Notes: a model not told the origin generated them from the letters alone. A stretch of 39,231 bases of DNA from an uncultured Eubacteriales bacterium (GCA_900316335.1 ONCN01000023.1:1-39231), one strand, 5' to 3'. Shown: positions 6,739 to 15,836, numbered from the stretch's first letter. A program made the numbers and translations.

Positions 6739-6767
6739 TTTACAAATCCCGGCTTTTGCGGTATAAA
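6739..6767 (+). promoter_or_regulatory. Promoter for the YgjP-like/threonine aldolase pair
   Basis: TTTACA (6739-6744), 17-base spacer, TATAAA (6762-6767), 23 bases before the start codon. The RBS GGGAGG is at 6780-6785. Confidence 0.75.
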
Positions 6768-6790
6768 AAAGAAAAAAATGGGAGGTCTGT

Positions 6791-7336
6791 ATGTATACCC
6801 TCATCCGATCCGCGCGAAAAACCATTGCGCTGGAGCTCACGCGGCAGGGCGATTTGATCGTGCGCGCGCCAAACCGGATGCCCGAGCGGGAGATCCGCGC
6901 GTTTGTGGCATCCAAAGAGGCGTGGATCCGCGCCCACCGCGAAAAGCTTTTGGCCGCCGCCCCCGATGAGGCCGACCGGCTGGGCCCGGCCGAGCTCAAG
7001 CGTCTGGCCGAGGCTGCGCGCGCGGATCTGTCTGCGCGGGCCCGGCACTGGGCCGGCGTGATGGGCCTGCGCTACGGCAAGCTCACCATCCGAAGCCAGA
7101 CCACCCGCTGGGGGAGCTGCTCGGCCAAGGGCAACCTCAACTTCAACTGCCTTTTGATGCTCGCGCCCGAGGCGGAGCGGGACTACGTGGTGGTCCACGA
7201 GCTGTGCCATCTCAGGCATATGGACCACTCCCCCGCCTTCTGGGCCGAGGTGGAGGCGGTCTTGCCCGATTACCGGGCGCGGGTGGCCTGGTTCAAGGCC
7301 AACGGCGCCGCACTTATGCGAAGAATGACCGGCTGA
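6791..7336 (+). CDS. YgjP-like (DUF45/WLM) metallopeptidase
   Basis: A 181-residue protein of the YgjP family of putative zinc metallopeptidases. VVHELCHLRHMDHSPAFW (about residues 134-151) supplies the HExxH zinc ligands and a third histidine. The TTRWGSCSAKGNLNFN segment just before it is the family hallmark. The physiological substrate is not known. GGGAGG lies 5 bases before ATG. A threonine aldolase gene follows after 21 bases, probably in the same transcript. Confidence 0.9.
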   Translation: MYTLIRSARKTIALELTRQGDLIVRAPNRMPEREIRAFVASKEAWIRAHREKLLAAAPDEADRLGPAELKRLAEAARADLSARARHWAGVMGLRYGKLTIRSQTTRWGSCSAKGNLNFNCLLMLAPEAERDYVVVHELCHLRHMDHSPAFWAEVEAVLPDYRARVAWFKANGAALMRRMTG

Positions 7337-7357
7337 AGGCCGGGGAAGGAGCGACCT

Positions 7358-8398
7358 ATGATCAGCTTTGAAAGCGACTATACCACCGGAGCACACCCGG
7401 AAATTCTGCAGCGTCTTTTGGAGACCAACCTGGAGCCCCAGCCAGGATACGGCGAGGACGCCTATTGCCGCAGCGCCAAAGAAAAGATCCGGCAGGCGCT
7501 TTGCGACGAGCAGGCGGAGATCTTTTTCCTCTCAGGCGGCACGCAGACGAACGCCATTGTGGCCTCGAGCCTGCTGCAGCCCTGGCAGGGCGTTCTGGCC
7601 GCCCAGACCGGGCACATCCACGGGCATGAGGCGGGCGCGATCGAGGCCATGGGGCACAAGGTCCTGGCTTTGCCCGAGCATTTGGGCAAGCTGGACCCGG
7701 GGGAGCTTGCAGACTATCTTGCCGCCTTTTATGGCGACGAAAACCGCGAGCACTTGGTCTGGCCGGGCGTGGTGTATCTCTCGCACCCAACAGAGTGGGG
7801 CACGCTGTATTCCAAGCAGGAGCTTGCCGACATCAGCGCGCTTTGCCGAAAATATGATCTCAAGCTGTTTTTGGACGGGGCAAGGCTTGGCTATGCGCTG
7901 GCAAGCCCCGAGTGCGACGTGACGCTGCAGGATCTGGCGCAGCTTTGCGACGCGTTTTATATCGGCGGCACCAAGGTCGGCGCGCTGTGCGGTGAGGCGG
8001 CGGTTTTTCCCCGCGGCGGAATGCCCCCGCACTTTCTGAACTGGGTCAAAAAGCACGGCGGCCTGCTGGCAAAGGGCCGGCTTTTGGGCGTGCAGTTTGA
8101 CGCGCTGTTTACAAACGAGCTGTATGCCAGGCTGGGGCAGAACGGCATTGACCGGGCCGTGGAGCTGAAGCAGATCCTGGCGCGGCACGGCGTGCCCTTC
8201 TATTTGGAAACGCCCACAAACCAGCAGTTTGTGGTGCTGCCGGACCACGTCATCCACTCTCTGGAGGCGCGCGGCATCCGCTGCGGCTTCTGGTCCAAGC
8301 CTGACCCGGAGCATACGGTGGTCCGCTTTGCCACAAGCTGGTCCACCACCCCCGAAGATCTCGCCGCACTGGACGCCGCCCTGGGGCAAACCATTTAA
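7358..8398 (+). CDS. Low-specificity threonine aldolase family PLP enzyme
   Basis: A 346-residue fold-type I PLP enzyme of the threonine aldolase/beta-eliminating lyase family, expected to cleave L-threonine or allo-threonine to glycine and acetaldehyde. Family motifs are the SDYTTGAHPEIL opening, YGEDAYCRSAKEKI, FFLSGGTQTNAI, FLDGARLGYAL and YIGGTKVGALCGEA. Lys206 in the last motif is the Schiff-base lysine. The RBS AAGGAG precedes ATG. Some homologues act on other beta-hydroxy amino acids, so exact specificity is inferred. A hairpin-rich repeat region follows. Confidence 0.93.
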   Translation: MISFESDYTTGAHPEILQRLLETNLEPQPGYGEDAYCRSAKEKIRQALCDEQAEIFFLSGGTQTNAIVASSLLQPWQGVLAAQTGHIHGHEAGAIEAMGHKVLALPEHLGKLDPGELADYLAAFYGDENREHLVWPGVVYLSHPTEWGTLYSKQELADISALCRKYDLKLFLDGARLGYALASPECDVTLQDLAQLCDAFYIGGTKVGALCGEAAVFPRGGMPPHFLNWVKKHGGLLAKGRLLGVQFDALFTNELYARLGQNGIDRAVELKQILARHGVPFYLETPTNQQFVVLPDHVIHSLEARGIRCGFWSKPDPEHTVVRFATSWSTTPEDLAALDAALGQTI

Positions 8399-8426
8399 GG
8401 CTGGCCGCATTGCTGCGCGCGCGACC

Positions 8427-8510
8427 CATGAAGCGGCGCCGGGGCGCCATGAAGCATGGCGTTCGCCATATGAAGCAGCCTTCGGCCATGAAGCGCGGCT
8501 GCCGCCGCAT
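8427..8510 (+). repeat. Tandem array of ~20-bp CATGAAGC units with mini-hairpins
   Basis: CATGAAGC (one unit reads CATATGAAGC) begins units at 8427, 8448, 8467 and 8487, a period of 19-21 bases. Each unit carries a different short self-complementary segment after the common block, for example GGCGCC-GGGGCGCC or GGCGTTCGCC. The stem sequence varies while self-complementarity is kept. No protein function is evident. Confidence 0.75.
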
Positions 8511-8536
8511 TGAGAAGCGTAACCGGCAGGCCCCGC

Positions 8537-8779
8537 AGGGGCGATGGCTGTGGATCCCATTTCCGGCGGCTTTGCCGCCGGAAATGGGGAATACAAAACA
8601 GAACACGCTGATGCAAATCCGCAATACCCGACCGGGTACGAATTTGCATCGGCGCGTTCTGTTTTGGAGGTTGTCGCTGCGGACGAGCGATACAGCACAG
8701 TCCGGTGGACTGTGCTGTATTTTATCCCCCAGTTGCGGCGGCTCTGCCGCCGGAAATGGGATCCACAGCCATCGCCCCT
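8537..8779. mobile_element. MITE-like element with 34-bp perfect terminal inverted repeats
   Basis: Bases 8537-8570 and 8746-8779 are perfect inverted repeats of 34 bp bounding a 243-bp unit without a gene. Inside are further hairpins: 8557-8587, a long one around 8595-8667 whose arms share AAAACAGAACACG and ATGCAAAT, and 8690-8720. It has the form of a non-autonomous, fold-back element. No target-site duplication could be identified with confidence. Confidence 0.75.
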
Positions 8780-8831
8780 ACACACTTGGCCCCAGGCAGA
8801 GGGATCTGCCCGCCGGGTGGGCGCTGCAGTG

Positions 8832-9824
8832 CTAGAGGGTCGCGTCGGTGGGGCGGTGGTGGCGAAGCTGGCGGATGTCCTGCCCGACGAAGGGGACGTA
8901 CTGGAAGCTGCCGAGGAAGCGGGAGCTGAGCTGGGGGCCATAGCGGGGATCCAGGTCCTCGGGGCGAAGGTTTGTGGACACGACCATCGCCTTGCGCGCA
9001 AGCAGGCGGTCGTTGACCAGGGTATAGAGCGTAGAGACCACAAACTGGGTGGTCATCTCAGTGCCAAGATCGTCCAAAATCAGAAGATCACAGGCGGCAA
9101 ACCGGTCCAGATCCGCGCCGCCCTGGCCAAAGCGCTCAGACTCATACGCCGCGAAGAGCTTCGGCGCGGAGATATAGACCACCGACGAGCCGCCGTCGGC
9201 CACGGTGCGGGCGATGCAGGCCGACAAAAAGGTCTTGCCAAGCCCCGGCGCGCCGGAGAGCAGCAGATTGCCGCAGCCGGGCTTAAAGGTTTGGGCGTAG
9301 CGGCGGCAGAGATTGAGCGTCCGGCTCATCAGTTGGCGGGGGCTTGCGCCCAGGTCGGGGTCAAACTGCTCGGAATAATACGACAGTGAGAAGGTCTCAA
9401 ACCGCTCCTTGCCGGTCAGAAGCTCGGCCAGCTCGCGCTTTTGCTCCTGCCGGCACAGCTCAGACAGGCACTCGCACATGCGCGCGCCGACGTAGCCTGT
9501 GCCGCCGCAGATGGTGCACACGGGGCCGTCGTCGAGAAAGTCGTCGCCCAGCTCAAGCTCGTCGAGGATCCACTGCCGCTCGTCCTGGAGCTTGAGATTG
9601 CGCTCGCGCACGGCGGCGATGGCGGCCTTGGGGTCCTCGCCCCGGGCAAAGCAGAGCGCCACGGTCTCAGACATGGTCTGGCGCAGCTCGCGGTCGATCT
9701 GCTCCAGGCGCGGGCGCATGCGGTAGGCCTGCGCAAGATGCGTCTCATACTCCCGCCTGCGCTGGCGGTTTGCCTCCTCAAGCCGGTCGCGGGCGCGGCG
9801 CAGCACTTCTTCGGAATAGGCCAT
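8832..9824 (-). CDS. DnaC/DnaI-type replicative helicase loader (AAA+ ATPase)
   Basis: A 330-residue AAA+ ATPase of the DnaC/DnaI/IstB group. After a charged N-terminal region comes a probable zinc cluster (Cys103, Cys106, Cys117, Cys119), then Walker A GAPGLGKT (191-198) and Walker B LLILDDLGTE (247-256). A VSTNLRPEDLDPRYGPQLSSRF sensor/arginine-finger region is near the end. It is expected to load the replicative helicase DnaB onto DNA. The dnaD-like gene ends 3 bases before its start, and AGGAGG is the RBS. No transposase is nearby, so an IstB role is unlikely. Confidence 0.92.
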   Translation of the reverse strand: MAYSEEVLRRARDRLEEANRQRRREYETHLAQAYRMRPRLEQIDRELRQTMSETVALCFARGEDPKAAIAAVRERNLKLQDERQWILDELELGDDFLDDGPVCTICGGTGYVGARMCECLSELCRQEQKRELAELLTGKERFETFSLSYYSEQFDPDLGASPRQLMSRTLNLCRRYAQTFKPGCGNLLLSGAPGLGKTFLSACIARTVADGGSSVVYISAPKLFAAYESERFGQGGADLDRFAACDLLILDDLGTEMTTQFVVSTLYTLVNDRLLARKAMVVSTNLRPEDLDPRYGPQLSSRFLGSFQYVPFVGQDIRQLRHHRPTDATL

Positions 9825-9827
9825 GGG

Positions 9828-10730
9828 TCAATCCTCCTGCTCGTCTTGCATCATGCGGGCCACGGCCTGCTTCATCATCGGGCTCAAGGCCTGGCCGTGG
9901 CGCTGGAAATCGCCCTTGCCCGCCTTTAAGGGCGCGCCGGGCTTGCGGTCGCGGGCGCTGATCTGCTCCACCGTAGTCAGACCCTGCGCGTTCCAGCTTT
10001 TCAAAATCGAGTGCATATAGGGCCATTTTAAGGCCCCGGTGTTCATACAGGTCTTGTCATAGGCCAGGCGCAGCACCTCGTCTGTAAAGCCCCAGTCGGC
10101 CCAGGTCTGGATATATTTTTCCTCGCCCTGGGTGAGAACGCGGCCCTGTATGCCCAAAAGCTCTGTGATCTGGCGGCTGCGGCTCTCGCGGTGAAGCTGG
10201 CTTTGGATGAAGGCGGCAGCCCGCTCCATGGTGTCGATGCCGGCGTCGGCCCAGCGGTAGGCCTCGCGCTCGATGTTACGCATGGAGGGTGTGCGGCCCG
10301 AGCCGCGGCTGCGGCCCCGGTCCACGCAGTAGTGGACCAGCATATTGATGACCTCTGTGGGCAGGCCCAGGTATTGATACATCGACAGCAGGATCTTGAG
10401 CTCTTCCGTGCTCAGGGCCTTGCCGAGATAGCGCTGGACCTCCCCCACCAGGCGGCGGAAGGGCGACTGCGGCGGCTCGAGCTGGGCTGCCACGTCATAG
10501 TCGGAGTACTCCGGCCGCTCGTCCGCGCCCTTGAGATAGCGCGGGGCGTCCGGCTGCTGGGCGCCGAGCTGGCGCAGAAGGCGCTCGGCCTCGGTGAGTC
10601 TTGCCTCAGAGAAGCCCGTGACCACGTCGCTCAGGCCGCAGGTCCGGCAAAGATACAGCAAGGCCGCGTCGCCGCTGCCGGCGGCCAGGATGCGGCGCAC
10701 AGCCTGCACGTCCAAAAAACCTTGATCCAA
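9828..10730 (-). CDS. DnaD-domain replication initiation protein
   Basis: A 300-residue protein with two DnaB2/DnaD-type helical regions. The first covers about residues 90-165 (SPFRRLVGEVQRYLGKALSTEELK...). The second ends in the family hallmark YMHSILKSW at about 248-256. Such proteins help open the origin and recruit the helicase loader in Firmicutes. The start is TTG 10730 with GGAGGAG 8 bases upstream; an ATG overlapping the RBS is in another frame. It is paired with the helicase loader gene in one operon driven by the promoter at 10792-10764. Confidence 0.9.
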   Translation of the reverse strand: MDQGFLDVQAVRRILAAGSGDAALLYLCRTCGLSDVVTGFSEARLTEAERLLRQLGAQQPDAPRYLKGADERPEYSDYDVAAQLEPPQSPFRRLVGEVQRYLGKALSTEELKILLSMYQYLGLPTEVINMLVHYCVDRGRSRGSGRTPSMRNIEREAYRWADAGIDTMERAAAFIQSQLHRESRSRQITELLGIQGRVLTQGEEKYIQTWADWGFTDEVLRLAYDKTCMNTGALKWPYMHSILKSWNAQGLTTVEQISARDRKPGAPLKAGKGDFQRHGQALSPMMKQAVARMMQDEQED

Positions 10731-10763
10731 GGGGCTTCTCCTCCATTCTGAATTATTTTCTCT

Positions 10764-10792
10764 ATTCTATCATGTTTTTACAGAAAATTCAA
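10764..10792 (-). promoter_or_regulatory. Promoter for the dnaD-dnaI pair
   Basis: Minus strand TTGAAT (10792-10787), 17-base spacer, TAGAAT (10769-10764). Confidence 0.8.
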
Positions 10793-10802
10793 CCATTTCC
10801 CA

Positions 10803-10831
10803 TTGCATCCCGGCTGGAAATGTGATAAGAT
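10803..10831 (+). promoter_or_regulatory. Promoter for the parvulin foldase-mnmG pair
   Basis: TTGCAT (10803-10808), 17-base spacer, TAAGAT (10826-10831). Its -35 box lies only ten bases from that of the divergent dnaD promoter, so the two could interfere. Confidence 0.65.
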
Positions 10832-10864
10832 GGTAGCAATTCAATCAGAAGGCAGGTAATCGCC

Positions 10865-12589
10865 ATGGAATGTAAATACTGCAACGCCACGCTGCCGGAG
10901 GACACCACGCTGTGCCCCTTCTGCGGCAAGGATAACGCCAAGGATCTGACCGAGGCCGCCGAGCAGGCCGCCCGGGACGTCACCGAAGAGGCCCAGGCCG
11001 AAGTCGAACAGGCCGCCGAGGCGGTTGAGGATACCGCCGAGCAGGCCGCTGAGACCGTTGAGAACGCCGCCGAGCAGGCCGCTGAGACCGTTGAAAACGC
11101 CGCCGAGCAAGCTGCCGAGACCGTTGAAAACGCCGCCGAGCAAGCTGCCGAGACCGTTGAAAACGCCGCCGAGCAGGCTGCCGAGACCGTTGAAAACGCC
11201 GCCGAGGACGCACAGGACGCTGTGGAAGGCGCCGAGGACGCTGCCCGGGAGACCGCCGCGGTGATCCCCGAAGCGATCCGGGAAGAGGCTTCCATCCCCG
11301 AAGCACCCAAAAAGAAGAAAAAGACCGGCAAGGTCGTGGGCATTGTGATCGGCTGCCTGGTGGGCTTGCTGCTGCTGGCTGCCGCGGGCTACTACGGCTA
11401 CTACGCCTATGCCCACAAGGACGAGCGCAGCTTCACAGAAAATCTGAAGGCCGCGACCGACGCGCTGCTGGGCCGCACCCCCGCGCTTGCAGGCGGCGAC
11501 GACATCAACGTCAAGACCGTCTACACCGACCAGGCCCTCGTTGCCGGCGACGCACGGCTGGCCGCCCCGGTCGCCCAGTGCGGCGATCTGACGCTGGACA
11601 ACGGTACCTTCCAGATCTACTACTGGATGCAGTTCTACACCTTTATGAACCAATACGGCTCCTACGCCTCCATGTACGGGCTGGATACCTCCCTGCCCAT
11701 GTCTGAGCAGGATTGCATGCTCCAGGAGGGTCTGAACTGGGAGCAGCTCTTCGTGGAGTCCGGCATCGACCAGTTCAAGGAATACGGCGCGGTTTACAAC
11801 GACGCAATCGCCAACGGCTACACCCTGTCGCAGGAGGATGCGGACAATCTGCAGTCCATGCTGGACAACCTGGAAACCGAGGCCCTGAACAACGGCTACC
11901 CCTCCGCCGACGCCTATATCCAGGAGTCCTTCGGCCCCGGCGTCACCATGGAAAGCTACACCAAGTTTGCCAACGTCTACTATCTGTCCGGCTGCTATGA
12001 GCGCGATCTGTACAACCAGGTGGAGTACACCGACGAGGATCTGGCCGAGTGGTATGAAAACTCCGGCTACGCCGAGGAGTACGGCATCCCCATGGACGAC
12101 ACGCACAACGTCAACGTCCGCCACATCCTGATCCAGCCCGAGACCGACGACGAGGGCAACGCCACCGACGAGGCCAAGGCCGACGCCAAGGCGCTGGCAG
12201 AGGAGATTTTGGAGACCTGGAAGAAGGATCCCACCGAGGACAACTTCGCGTCTTTGGCCCAGCTCCACAGCACCGACAGCGGTTCTGCGGAAAACGGCGG
12301 CCTGTATGAGGACGTCTATCCCGGCCAGATGGTCGAGGCCTTCAACGACTGGTGCTTCGATCCCACGCGGAAGACCGGCGACACCGACATCGTCGAGACC
12401 GACTACGGCTTCCACGTAATGTACTTCGTCAGCCAGTCCGACAACGTGCAGTGGAAGGTCATCGCCCAGCAGGAATACCCCGCCAGCCGGATCTCCACCA
12501 TGGTCCTTGAGCTGCGGGACAAGTACCCCACCACCGTGTGCTACAACAACATCGTGCTGGGTCCCGTTGATTTGGAAAGCGCAGAATAA
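10865..12589 (+). CDS. Membrane-anchored parvulin-type peptidyl-prolyl isomerase with zinc ribbon and heptad-like repeats
   Basis: A 574-residue protein built from distinct parts. A zinc ribbon (Cys3, Cys6, Cys17, Cys20) opens it. An Ala/Glu-rich helical region follows, containing five copies of the 11-residue unit [11 protein letters not shown] (about 63-115). A Lys cluster (149-153) precedes one membrane helix (157-177). The outer part has SurA-like helices and a PpiC/parvulin domain from about residue 415 ([12 protein letters not shown]...[14 protein letters not shown]...[10 protein letters not shown]). By its form the N-terminus is cytoplasmic and the isomerase is outside. It probably acts as a PrsA-like foldase for secreted proteins, though it is not a lipoprotein. 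Its stop overlaps the mnmG start as TAATG. Confidence 0.85.
   Translation: MECKYCNATLPEDTTLCPFCGKDNAKDLTEAAEQAARDVTEEAQAEVEQAAEAVEDTAEQAAETVENAAEQAAETVENAAEQAAETVENAAEQAAETVENAAEQAAETVENAAEDAQDAVEGAEDAARETAAVIPEAIREEASIPEAPKKKKKTGKVVGIVIGCLVGLLLLAAAGYYGYYAYAHKDERSFTENLKAATDALLGRTPALAGGDDINVKTVYTDQALVAGDARLAAPVAQCGDLTLDNGTFQIYYWMQFYTFMNQYGSYASMYGLDTSLPMSEQDCMLQEGLNWEQLFVESGIDQFKEYGAVYNDAIANGYTLSQEDADNLQSMLDNLETEALNNGYPSADAYIQESFGPGVTMESYTKFANVYYLSGCYERDLYNQVEYTDEDLAEWYENSGYAEEYGIPMDDTHNVNVRHILIQPETDDEGNATDEAKADAKALAEEILETWKKDPTEDNFASLAQLHSTDSGSAENGGLYEDVYPGQMVEAFNDWCFDPTRKTGDTDIVETDYGFHVMYFVSQSDNVQWKVIAQQEYPASRISTMVLELRDKYPTTVCYNNIVLGPVDLESAE
11051..11215 (+). repeat. Five 33-bp tandem repeats within the foldase gene
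   Basis: Units starting with GAGACCGTTG at 11051, 11084, 11117, 11150 and 11183 have an exact 33-base period and encode 11-residue Ala/Glu repeats. The middle copies are nearly identical at DNA level, so copy number may vary between strains. Confidence 0.95.
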
Positions 12590-14454
12590 TGCAGACCTAT
12601 TCAGCAGGAACCTATGACATCGCCGTCATCGGTGCCGGCCACGCCGGCATCGAGGCGGCGATGGCCGCAGCAAGGCTTGGTTTGCGCACCGTGGTCTTTA
12701 CGATCAACCTTGACGCCGTGGGCAACATGCCCTGCAACCCTGCCATCGGCGGCTCGGGCAAGGGCCATCTGGTGCGGGAGCTGGACGCTTTGGGCGGTCA
12801 GATGGGTCTGGCCGCAGACCACTGCTGCATCCAATACCGGATGCTCAACCGGGGCAAGGGCCCGGCGGTCCACTCCCTGCGCGCGCAGGCTGACCGGCGG
12901 CAGTATCAGACCTATATGAAGCACCTGCTTGAGCGGCAGGAAAACCTGGATCTCAAGCAGGCCATGATCGTCTCCATCGGCACGAAGGACGGGGCGGTGT
13001 GCTCTGTCACCACCCAGCTTGGGGCGGTGTATGCGGTGCGGGCCGTGGTTCTGGCCACGGGCACCTTTTTGGAGAGCACCGTCATCACCGGCGAGAGCGT
13101 GATCGCCTCCGGCCCGGACGGGATGCACGCAAGCACCGGCCTGAGCGCCTGCCTCAGCGCGCTGGGGCTGCCCTTGCGCCGGTTTAAGACCGGCACGCCG
13201 CCGCGCGTCAACGCCCGCAGCGTCAACTATGCGGCCATGGAGATCCAGCCTGGCGACGAGCAGGTCATCCCCTTCTCCTTCCAGACCGCGCAGGCGCCGG
13301 AAAACCGGGCCGTGTGTTATCTCACCTACACCAACGAGCAGACCCACGCGATCATCCGCGACAATCTGGACCGCTCGCCGCTCTACGACGGCTCGATCAC
13401 CGGCGTCGGGCCGCGCTACTGCCCCTCGATCGAGACCAAGATCGTCCGCTTTGCAGACAAGTCCCGGCACCAGCTCTTTGTGGAGCCCTGCGGCCTGGAC
13501 ACCGAGGAGGTCTATTTGCAGGGCTTTTCCTCGTCGCTGCCAGAGGACGTGCAGATCCGGATGCTCCACTCCGTTGCGGGCCTGGAGCACGCCGAGATCA
13601 TGCGCCCGGCCTACGCCATCGAGTACGACTGCATCGACCCCACCCAGCTTTTGCCCACCCTGGAGTGCAAAACCGTCCGGGGCCTGTACGGCGCGGGGCA
13701 GTTCAACGGCTCATCCGGCTATGAGGAGGCCGCGGTGCAGGGCCTGGTCGCCGGGGTGAACGCCGCGTTGAAGCTGCTGGGCCGGGAGCCTATGATTTTG
13801 CAGCGGTCTGACGGCTATATCGGCGCGTTGATCGACGATCTGGTGACCAAGGGCACAGAGGAGCCCTACCGGATCATGACCTCACGCAGCGAATATCGGC
13901 TGCTGCACCGCCAGGACAACGCAGACTGGCGGCTGACCCCCATCGGCTACCGCGTGGGGCTGATCAGCCGGGCGCGGTATGAGGCCGTGCTGGAAAAATA
14001 TGAAAAGGTCAAAAAAGAGATCGCCCGGCTCGAGCACAGCGGCGTTGCGGCAAGCGAGGCGCTCAACCGGCTGCTGGCCGAAAAGGGCTCCGCCCCGGTG
14101 GAGAGCTCGGTCCGGCTGTCGGATCTGGTGCGGCGGCCGCAGCTTGGCTATGACGAGATCGCTCCCTTCGACCCCGAGCGGCCCGCGCTGCCGCGGGACG
14201 TGACCGAGCAGGTGGAGATCCAGCTCAAATATGCAGGCTACATCGCACGGCAGGAAAAGCAGGTGGAGGAATTCCGCCGGGCCGAAAACCGGCTGATCCC
14301 CCCGGAGCTGGACTATGCCGCGATCCCTGGTCTGAAGGAAGAGGCGCGGCAGAAGCTTGCGCAGATCCGCCCCGTGAGCGTGGGGCAGGCCGGCCGCATC
14401 TCCGGCGTCAGCCCGGCGGACCTTGCGATCTTGCTGGTGGCCCTGAGCAAATAG
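12589..14454 (+). CDS. mnmG: tRNA uridine-5-carboxymethylaminomethyl modification enzyme MnmG (GidA)
   Basis: A 621-residue FAD protein that with MnmE modifies U34 of tRNAs reading NNA/NNG codons. The FAD-binding fold opens with [21 protein letters not shown] (about 11-31). [43 protein letters not shown] and the C-terminal [16 protein letters not shown] block all match the family. Length is typical. The ATG overlaps the upstream stop by one base, so the foldase and MnmG are co-translated. A terminator follows. MnmE is not in the window, and the usual neighbour rsmG is on the opposite strand. Confidence 0.98.
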   Translation: MQTYSAGTYDIAVIGAGHAGIEAAMAAARLGLRTVVFTINLDAVGNMPCNPAIGGSGKGHLVRELDALGGQMGLAADHCCIQYRMLNRGKGPAVHSLRAQADRRQYQTYMKHLLERQENLDLKQAMIVSIGTKDGAVCSVTTQLGAVYAVRAVVLATGTFLESTVITGESVIASGPDGMHASTGLSACLSALGLPLRRFKTGTPPRVNARSVNYAAMEIQPGDEQVIPFSFQTAQAPENRAVCYLTYTNEQTHAIIRDNLDRSPLYDGSITGVGPRYCPSIETKIVRFADKSRHQLFVEPCGLDTEEVYLQGFSSSLPEDVQIRMLHSVAGLEHAEIMRPAYAIEYDCIDPTQLLPTLECKTVRGLYGAGQFNGSSGYEEAAVQGLVAGVNAALKLLGREPMILQRSDGYIGALIDDLVTKGTEEPYRIMTSRSEYRLLHRQDNADWRLTPIGYRVGLISRARYEAVLEKYEKVKKEIARLEHSGVAASEALNRLLAEKGSAPVESSVRLSDLVRRPQLGYDEIAPFDPERPALPRDVTEQVEIQLKYAGYIARQEKQVEEFRRAENRLIPPELDYAAIPGLKEEARQKLAQIRPVSVGQAGRISGVSPADLAILLVALSK

Positions 14455-14456
14455 AC

Positions 14457-14498
14457 AAAGAAGAACCGTTTCCCAAACGCGGGAAACGGTTCTTCTTT
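14457..14498 (+). terminator. Terminator after mnmG
   Basis: An 18-bp perfect stem (14457-14474 with 14481-14498) with an AAACGC loop, directly after the stop codon. A 38-base identical copy is at 15086-15123. Confidence 0.9.
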
Positions 14499-14561
14499 CA
14501 GACTGTCAAAGAACGTCGGACGCAGCATATCATGGCGCTTCGCGTCGCACATGCGCGATTG

Positions 14562-14747
14562 CAGGCATTTCCAGGTTTTTTAGGATGGTCGGAGGTTGTA
14601 TCTGCCCTCCGCCACCCAATGGTAACACTCCTAATCCTGGTACCTGCGTACCCTGCCGGGGGCCTTACTTTCTGTGCGCACAGAAAGTAAGCAAAGATGC
14701 GCCAAGGAGGGGGAAGATTTCGAATTTCTTCCCCCTCCTTGGATCCA
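14562..14747 (-). repeat. Structured intergenic repeat A, copy 2
   Basis: The reverse complement of this segment matches window bases 1 to about 178, including the 15-bp CCAAGGAGG-type hairpin. It also matches the ACTTTCTG hairpin, the GGCAGGGT box and the block ACCATTGGGTGGCGGA. The two copies lie in opposite orientation about 14.5 kb apart. Confidence 0.85.
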
Positions 14748-14904
14748 CCCCTATTTAAAACGACCAAAAGGGTCTTAACCCTTTTGGATTACCCGCGGCT
14801 CTGAATGTTTGGGGTTTCACATTTTGTTTGGGTTTTACGCAATGGACTTCTGATGATCGCGAGATTGTGAATAGACGTAAAAACCGTATCGGAGTTTTTA
14901 AAAA

Positions 14905-15060
14905 GTTCCGTACGAGCACCGTACAGGAGACAGGGTAAGCGAGGGTATAAAAATGAAAGGCTAAAACAATTGCGGTGTCCCTTTGGGTCGATTTGACTGC
15001 AATTTCCATATCGCAGATATGGAAATTCCCACAATTCTTTCATTGTTTCATTCATTCCCA
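14905..15060. repeat. Divergent intergenic repeat B, copy 2
   Basis: Resembles 5720-5866 in the same orientation, most clearly from 14988 to 15060, where an imperfect hairpin (TTTCCATATC-GCA-GATATGGAAA) is followed by an AATTCTTTCATTGTTTCATTC block. No gene is credible here. Confidence 0.6.
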
Positions 15061-15085
15061 TGACCTTCGCGTTTTTGACACGCTG

Positions 15086-15123
15086 AAAGAAGAACCGTTT
15101 CCCAAACGCGGGAAACGGTTCTT
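15086..15123 (-). terminator. Terminator after rsmG
   Basis: A 14-bp stem (15090-15103 with 15110-15123), identical over 38 bases to the mnmG terminator at 14457. Read from the minus strand it ends in a T-rich tract 4 bases after the rsmG stop. Confidence 0.8.
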
Positions 15124-15126
15124 TGC

Positions 15127-15822
15127 TTACAGCGGCTTTTGCTTCATTCTGGCCCAGGCGCGAGGGTATTGGGCGGGGGTGAGGCGCGTTTTGTGGATGA
15201 CGACGACCCGGTGGGTGACGCCACCGATGTCAAAGGCCTCGGTGCGCTCAAAGCTGCCACCCAAAAGCTGGATGGCGCGCGAGGCCTCCTTGAGCTCCTC
15301 GGCGGCGCCGGCGCCCTTCATAGCCAGGAAGTAGCCCCCCTGGTGGACAAAGGGCAGGCACAGCTCGCACAGAACATCCAGCCGGGCCACGGCCCGGGAG
15401 GCGACCACGTCAAAGCGCTCGCGGTGGGTCTGGGCAAAGTCCTCCGCCCGGCCGGTGAGAAAGCGGGCCTCGACGGAAAGCTCCGGCAGGGCCTCCTCCT
15501 GCAGCCAGCGCATGCGCTTTTGCAGGCTGTCAAGCAGGGTCAGTCTGAGACTCGGCACGGCGAGCTTCAAGGGCACGCCCGGGAAGCCTGCGCCGGTGCC
15601 GACGTCCAGAAGAGACTTGCCCTCCAGCGGGAGGACCTTGAGCAGCGTGAGGCTGTCGAGCAGATGGAGCTCCGCCACCTGGTCGGGCTGGGTGATGGCC
15701 GTGAGGTTCATCACCTTGTTTTTTTCGATGACGGCCTGTCCGAAGCGGACCAGGTCCGCCCGGACCTGGGGGTCCAGGCTCAGGCCCAGGCGCTCCAGAC
15801 CGGCGGACAGGGTTTGATCCAT
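15127..15822 (-). CDS. rsmG: 16S rRNA (guanine-527-N7)-methyltransferase RsmG (GidB)
   Basis: A 231-residue Rossmann-fold methyltransferase that adds the m7G527 mark to 16S rRNA using S-adenosylmethionine; its loss in other bacteria gives low-level streptomycin resistance. NLTAITQPDQVAELHLLDSL, LLDVGTGAGFPGVPLKLA (SAM site, about 71-88) and VASRAVARLDVL are family motifs. The RBS CAGGAG lies 8 bases before ATG 15822. It follows the broken transketolase subunit by 14 bases, so it is likely the last gene of that run. Confidence 0.96.
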   Translation of the reverse strand: MDQTLSAGLERLGLSLDPQVRADLVRFGQAVIEKNKVMNLTAITQPDQVAELHLLDSLTLLKVLPLEGKSLLDVGTGAGFPGVPLKLAVPSLRLTLLDSLQKRMRWLQEEALPELSVEARFLTGRAEDFAQTHRERFDVVASRAVARLDVLCELCLPFVHQGGYFLAMKGAGAAEELKEASRAIQLLGGSFERTEAFDIGGVTHRVVVIHKTRLTPAQYPRAWARMKQKPL

Positions 15823-15836
15823 AGCAGAGCTCCTGC

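Larger units (their letters stand above)
14457..15123. repeat. Composite repeat region between mnmG and rsmG with inverted ends
   Basis: This 0.67-kb gene-free stretch is bounded by two near-identical terminator hairpins. Their inner flanks also match in inverted orientation: CTTTCAG-NN-TGTCAAA after the left hairpin, and TTTGACA-NN-CTGAAAG before the right one. Inside lie repeat A (inverted) and repeat B. Small frames here appear spurious. It may be a composite of several non-coding repeats. Confidence 0.7.

Noticed and set aside
7532-9043. Long minus-strand frame across the threonine aldolase, the repeat region and the helicase loader
   Set aside because: It is a shadow of real genes on both sides joined through repeats; its sequence is low-complexity and has no recognisable domain.
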